NCBI GenBank assembly: GCA_023548195.1
Contig: JAJHZJ010000005.1
Location: forward strand, 84,071-148,070
Reading direction: 5' to 3'
Length of the DNA: 64,000 nucleotides
Source of the DNA: Bettongia penicillata ogilbyi
Lineage: Eukaryota; Chordata; Mammalia; Diprotodontia; Potoroidae
Within the stretch, counting starts at the first letter, position 1. Every line of letters begins with the position of its first letter. The notes beneath the pieces are model-generated. The model was given only the letters and a program-made list of their open reading frames with translations. It was not told where the DNA came from and did not search any database. Position numbers and translations under genes: made by a program. Positions 58,829 to 64,000 of the stretch are shown in pieces.

Positions 58829-60190
58829 AAGAATCAAATTACCAATATCAAAAATGAAAAGGGTGAACTCACCTCCAATGAAGAGGAATTAAAACAATAA
58901 TAAGAAATTACTTTGCCCAGCTGTTTGCCAATTAATTCAACAATCTAAATGAGATGGATGATTGCTGTAAAAGATGTAAATTGCACAGATTAACAGAAGA
59001 GGAAGTTGAATACGCAAATAAACCCATCTCAGAAAAAGAAATTGAAGAAATCATCAATGAACTCCCTATGAAAAATCTCCAGCGTCAGAAGGATTCACAA
59101 GTGAACTCTATCAAACATTTAAAGAACAGTTAATTCCAATATTATATAGACTATTGGGGAAAATTGGGGAAGAAGAAGTACTCGACAATTTTTTGATGAT
59201 AAAAATATGGTTTTGGTTCCTAAACCAGTAAGAACAAGATAGAGATATAAAATTATAGGCCAATTTCTCTCATGAATATAGAGGCAAAAGTTTTAAATAA
59301 AATTTTAACAAAAAGAATACAGTATTTTATCACGAGTATAATACACTATGATCAGGCAGAATTTATATCAGGAATATCAGGAATGCAGGGCTGGTTCAAT
59401 TTTAGGAAACCTTCTAACACTATCGATCATATAAACAACAAAATTAACAGAAACCACATCATTATCTCAGTGGATTATCTCAAAAAAGCTTTTGACAAAA
59501 TACAACCTCATTCTTATTGAAAGCAGTGAAGAACATAGAAATGAATGGAACTCTCCATAAGATGATAAACAGTATCTCCCTAAAACCTTCAGTGAGCATA
59601 TATATGCAATGAGGATCAGCTAGATGCATTTCCAAAAAGATCAGGAGTGAAACTAGGATGTTCATTATCATCACTATTATTCAACATGTTACTAGAAATT
59701 TTTGCTGCGGCAGCAAGAGAAGAAAAAGAAATTGAAGGAATTAGACTAGGCAAAGAAGAAATTAAGTTATCACTCTTTGCACCTGATATGAGGATATACT
59801 TAGATAATCCCAGAGAGTCAAGTAAACAAACTGCTTGAAAAAATAAACAACTTTGGCAAAGTTACAGGTGACGAAAGAAGCCACACAAATCTTTTACATT
59901 TCCCTATATTACTATCAAAGTCCAACATCAAGAGATACAAAGAGAAATCCCTTTTAAAGCTATGGTAGGCACTGTAAAATATTTGGGACTCCACCTCCTA
60001 AAACGAGCCTGGGGACTATATGAGCACAATTACAAAACACTTCTCACAGAAATAAAGTCAGATCTAAGTAACCAGAAAGACATCAGTTGCTTGATGCGAC
60101 TGAAAATTCGAGCAAATATAATAAAAACGACAATTCTACCTCAATTAATTTACTTATTCAGTGCCATATCAAACAAAATATTAGATAACT
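58829..60190 (+). pseudogene. L1 ORF2 reverse-transcriptase region, decayed
   Basis: Blocks: TSEL(Y)[11 protein letters not shown] (near 59095-59150), a LINIDAK-equivalent [10 protein letters not shown] (near 59260-59290), [18 protein letters not shown] (59350-59400), [16 protein letters not shown] (59460-59510), a [19 protein letters not shown] block (59650-59705) and [12 protein letters not shown] (59770-59805). The FADD box reads FAPD, so one catalytic Asp is lost. MVGTVKYLGLHLLKRAW (59962-60010) is the conserved KYLGI region. Stops and frameshifts between the blocks. Confidence 0.8.
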
Positions 60191-60599
60191 GTTTTCTTTT
60201 TTAAAATTTTTTATTTGTTTTCAGTTTTCTACAATCACTTCCATGTAACTTAAATATTTCCTCCTTCTTTGGCCCTCCCTAACCCGCTTTCTTCCTGAGA
60301 TGGCATAAAATTTTATACAGGTTCTACACTTACATTCCTGTTAGTTACATTTTCACCTTAGTCATGCCGCATAGAAGAATATAAATGAATGGGAGAAATC
60401 TAAAACTAACCAAAACTTAATGCAAATGAAAATGATCTACTACATTTTATGATCGTATTTCATAGTTCTTTCTCGGGATGTGGAATCATTTTTGCCTTAA
60501 AAGACAACTGGAAATTTTTTTAAGTCCTTAAATTGCGTGAAGTTTTAAGTCTCCCAGAAAAAATCCTCGCACGTTGTGGTTGTTGCTGTGTACAGTTTT

Positions 60600-63500
60600 C
60601 CTTTTTCTTCTGCGTTCGCTCTGTGTCAGATCGTGTAAGTCTTTCCAGGTCTCTCTGAAGTCTGCGTGTTCATCATTTCTTATAACACAATAGTATTTCA
60701 TCACATTCTTATACCACAATTCATTCAGCCATTCTCCAATTGATGGGCATCCCCTTGATTTCCAGGTTTTGGTGACCAGAAAGAGTGGTGTTATAAATAT
60801 TTTCGTGTGTGTGGGTACCTTTCTCATTGTTATGATCTCTTGGGGACACAGTAATAGAAGCATTACTGCTGGGTCAAAAAGTATGCACATTTTTGTATCG
60901 CTTTGGATATATTTCCAAATTGATCTCCAGAAAAGTTGGATCAGCTCACAACTCCACCAAAAGTGAATTAGAGCTCCAACTCTCCATACCTTCTCCAACA
61001 TTTGTCATCATCATATTTTGTCATGTCAACCAATCTGATAGATGTCATGTGGTATCTCAGAGTTACTTTAATTTGCATGCCTCTAACCAACAGTGATTTA
61101 GAGGACTTTTTAATAGGACTACAGATAGCCTTGACTTCTTTCTCTGGAAAGTTCCTGTTCATATTTTTTGACCTTTAATCGATTGGGGAATGACTTGTAT
61201 TTCCATACCTTTCAGTCAGTTCTCTCTATATATTTGGAAATGAGGCCTTTATCATAGACACTAGTTGCAAAAATTCTTTCCTAGTTTTCTGATTCCCTCC
61301 CAATCCTTCTTGCACTGGGTTTGTTTCTGCAAAACCTTTTCAATTTAATGTAATCAAAATTATCCATTTTGCACTTCATAATGTTATTTATCTCTTGTTT
61401 AGTCAAAAAATTCTTCCCTTCTCCACAAATCTGATAAATATATTATTCTTTGCTCCACTAATTGGTTGATAACATCAATCTTTATATATAGAGCAGGTAC
61501 CCATTTGGACTTTATTCTTGTGTATAGTGTCAGACATTGGACTATGCCTAGTTTCTGCCAAACTGTTATGGAGTTTTCCCAACAATTTTTTTCAAAAATT
61601 GGGTTGTTGTGCCAGAAGCTATGGTGCTTGGGTTTATTAAACAGTAGATTGCTATATTCATTGACTGCTCTGTCTTTAGTACCTAACTTATTCCACTGGT
61701 CCACTCTTGTATTCCTTAGTACCTAGTGGTTTTGATAATTGCTACTTCATAAAAAACAAAATTGTGATCTGGAAGATCTAGGCCACCTTATCTAGAATTT
61801 CTTTTCATTTGTTCTCTCAATATTTCGTACTTTTTGTTCTTCCCGATGAATTTTGACATTTTTTCTAGTTCTGCAAAATAGTAGTTTTTGATAGTTTGGT
61901 TGGTATGGCATTGAATAAGTTAATTAATTTAGGTAGAATTGTCATTTTTATTATATTGACGGCGCACACACGAGTAACTGATGTTTTTTCCACTTCCTTA
62001 AATCTGACTTTATTTGTGCGAAAAGTATTTTCTAATTTTGTTGGTATAGTCCCTGGATTTCTTTTGCCAGGTAGACTCTGAGATATTTTATAGTGTCTAC
62101 TGTAATTTAAACGGGATTTCTCCTTCTATCTCTTGCTGTTGGACTTTGCTAGTAATATATAGAAATGCAGAAGATTTGTGGGGGTTCATTTTGTAACCTG
62201 CGACTTTGCCAAAGTTGTTTATTATTTAAATTAGGTTTTTATTGATTTTCTGGTATTCTTTAAGTATATTCTCATATCCTCTGCAAAGAGTGATAGCTTA
62301 GTTTCTCCTTTGCCTGTTCTGAACCCTTCAATTTCTTTTTCTTCTCTTATTGCTGCAGCTAAAATTGTTAATGCCATATTGAATAATAGTGTTGCTACTG
62401 GATATCTTTGTTTCACCCCTGATTTTATTGGAAATGCATCTAGCTGATCCCTATTGTGTATAAAGCTTGCAGAAGATGTTAGGTAGGTACTGCTTATTAT
62501 TTTATGGAAAGCTTCTTTTATTCCTATGATCTCTAGTGTTTTCAATAGGAATGGCTTTCATATTTTGTCAAAAACTTTTTCTGTATCTATTGAGATGATC
62601 ATGTGATTTCTGTTAATTTTATTGTTGATATAATCAATAATGTTAATAATTTTCCTAATACTGAGCTAACCCTGCATTCTTGGTAAAAAATCCTTTCGGA
62701 TCATAATGCATCATTCCTCTGTGAAGTTGCTGTATTCTTTCTGATGATACCTTATTTAAAATCTTTGCATTTATATTTATCAGAGAAATTGATGTTCTTT
62801 CTGTTTTAGTTATTCTTGGTTTGTGTATGAAAACCATATTTACATCATATAAAGAATTTTGGAGGATTCTTTCTTTCCTCATTTCCCCAAATAGTCTAAA
62901 TAGTATTGGAATTAATTGTTCTTTAAATGTTTGATAGAATTCACTTGTGAATCCATTGGGCCGTGGAGATTTTTTCCTAGGGAGTTCATTGATGGTTTGT
63001 TCAATTTCCTTTTCTGACATAGGGTTATTTAAGTATTCAAATTCCTCTTCAGGTAGTCGGGGCAATTTATGTCTTTTAAAATAATCATCTGTCACATTTT
63101 TATTATAGCATTTACGAGCATACAGTTGAGTAAAGTAGTTTCTCCTTGTTGTTTTATTTCCTGCTCACTGGAGGTGAGCTCACCCTTTTCATTTTTGATA
63201 TGAGTAATTTGGTTTTCTTCTTTCTGTTTTTTTTTTATTCAAAGAGACCAAAGGTTTATCAATTTTAATGGCTTTTTATAAGGTCAAGTATTACTATTCT
63301 TTATTATTTCAATAACTTTATAAATTTCAGTTTTATCCATCTCTCTTTTGTTATTCTGTATTTCTAATTTGATGTTTAGTAGGGGATTTTCACTTTCTTC
63401 TTTTTTTGAGCTTTTTCAGCTGCATGCTCAATACATTCATCTCCACCTTATTTTCCTCCTGTAGCCACTCAAATATATGAAGCTTCCCCTAAGAATTTCT

Positions 63501-63606
63501 TTTGCAATATCCTATAACATTTGGTAGTTTTTCTCATTATTGTCATTCTTTTGAATGAAGTTGTTCATTGTTTCTGTAACTCGTTATTTAAGCCACTCAT
63601 TTTTTC
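60600..63606 (-). pseudogene. L1 ORF2: linker, reverse transcriptase and C-terminal region
   Basis: The block 63095-62655 holds [20 protein letters not shown], the [20 protein letters not shown] motif, [12 protein letters not shown] and [20 protein letters not shown]. The block 62545-62231 holds GVKQRYPVATLLFNMALTIL and LSLFAEDMRIYL, where FADD has become FAED. The C-terminal block 61001-60528 has ALIHFWWSCELIQLFW and the WLNELWYKNVMKYYCVIRND end. Stops and frameshifts separate the blocks. With the RT box mutated and the endonuclease missing, it is inactive. Confidence 0.8.
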
Positions 63607-63767
63607 CCACCTCCTCTATCTATGTATATCCCTTTTATATTTCATAATAAATATACATTTATCAAGATTAACAAGTGTCATCTTCACTTATAGTGTTGTA
63701 AACAGTTTGCCCATACTGTGTAACAAGTTGGGGTTTTTTTGTTTAATTATTCGCCCTCTTCACCTTT

Positions 63768-64000
63768 TTATAACTCCTTTGAGACCTGTGTCTGAAGATC
63801 AAATTTTCTATTAAACTCTGGTCTTTTCATCAGGAAGACTGAGAAATCTCTTATTTCACTGAATGTCCATCTCCTTGCCTGAAATATTATTTTCAACTTT
63901 GCCAGGTAATTAATCCTTGTTTGTAGTCCCAGATCCTTTGCCTTACATAATATCATATTCCAATTCCTTTGATCTTTTAATGTAAAAGTTCCAAAGTCCT
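63768..64000 (-). pseudogene. L1 ORF1 C-terminal end, running off the window
   Basis: The reading CKAKDLGLQTRINYLAKLKIIFQ, FSEIRDFSVFLMKRPEFNRKFDLQTQ matches the C-terminal end of ORF1 (KELGLKPRITYPAKL...FMKRPELKRKFDFQTQE). The rest of ORF1 lies beyond 64000. This belongs to the L1 at 60195-64000. Confidence 0.75.

Larger units (their letters stand above)
55984..60190 (+). mobile_element. L1 ORF2 segment, split by HAL1-h and ended by another L1
   Basis: Parts 55984-56033 and 58829-60190 join across HAL1-h: AATAAAATTGATAAATTTTGG...TTAAAAAAAAAGAAA continues as AATCAAATTACCAATATCAAAAATGAAAAGGG. It covers the linker, RT and part of the C-terminal region of ORF2. The endonuclease side is missing at 55984, and the 3' side is cut at 60190 by the minus-strand L1. 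Confidence 0.8.
60195..64000 (-). mobile_element. L1 copy, minus strand: 3' UTR, ORF2 without endonuclease, start of ORF1 part
   Basis: On the minus strand the 3' UTR lies at about 60600-60195, ORF2 linker, RT and C-terminus at 63606-60600, a spacer at about 63768-63610, and the ORF1 C-terminus from 64000 (window edge) to 63768. The endonuclease expected between spacer and linker is missing. It inserted into the plus-strand L1 segment at 60190. It is the best preserved ORF2 in the window but still broken. Confidence 0.8.

Overview
The window looks like marsupial nuclear DNA, possibly from an Australian lineage (the lineage is a guess). It is AT-rich, has no operon-like gene packing and no convincing host exon. 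It is dominated by LINE-1 relatives, RTE-type LINEs, MIR/tRNA-derived SINEs and microsatellites. The marsupial call rests on the L1 5' end (GGAGCCAAGATGG-type start), the L1 ORF1 and ORF2 style, an RTE LINE, and a tRNA-derived SINE with a CAACAACAA tail. No cellular protein-coding gene, rRNA, tRNA gene or CRISPR array could be supported. Every long reading frame with recognisable content is a decayed retrotransposon protein, and the others are low-complexity or spurious.

The leading feature is a family of half-L1 (HAL1-type) retrotransposons. Copies carry an L1-like 5' UTR, an ORF1 of about 365 codons and a G/A-rich 3' UTR, but no ORF2. Eight copies, here called HAL1-a to -h, lie at 1-1572 (-, partial), 1922-5474 (+), 7908-10758 (-), 25922-28629 (-), 35149-38014 (-), 42236-48070 (-, interrupted), 43973-47142 (-, nested in the previous one) and 56035-58815 (+). 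For several of them I can read target-site duplications of 14-17 bp, which fixes both ends and shows that the lack of ORF2 is not a later deletion. Short 3' ends of the family lie at 38648-38868 and 49530-49665. An isolated 5' end lies at 44121-44345.

Layout: 1-5.5 kb holds HAL1-a and HAL1-b, broken by two solo LTRs and one partial LTR of a single endogenous retrovirus family. 5.5-7.2 kb is the 3' end of an autonomous L1. 7.2-13.1 kb is an RTE element split by HAL1-c. 13.1-18.9 kb is AT-rich sequence without recognised genes. 18.9-25.0 kb holds two old L1s arranged head to head. 25.9-28.6 kb is HAL1-d. 28.6-35 kb holds SINEs, an RTE fragment and unannotated sequence. 35-38.6 kb is an old L1 split by HAL1-e. 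38.6-40.4 kb holds a HAL1 tail and an RTE reverse-transcriptase fragment. 40.8-41.8 kb holds a MIR, a pure (GAA)50 tract and an ancient repeat. 42.2-48.1 kb is HAL1-f with HAL1-g nested inside. 48-52.8 kb is quiet sequence with a CR1/L3-like piece and MIRs. 52.8-64 kb is a pile of L1s, including one without its RT, one without its endonuclease, and HAL1-h inserted in an L1 ORF2.

How the parts relate: the autonomous L1s encode ORF1 (RNA-binding chaperone) and ORF2 (endonuclease and reverse transcriptase). HAL1 copies and SINEs lack ORF2 and must have borrowed that machinery. All copies seen here are inactivated by stops, frameshifts, deletions or mutated catalytic residues. I found no new defence, metabolic or regulatory system. 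The items most worth checking are the complete HAL1 family, a possible 3' transduction in HAL1-g, a tandemly duplicated 5' UTR unit in HAL1-e, and a few unassigned repeats. All boundaries were read by eye and may be off by tens of bases unless a target-site duplication is given.
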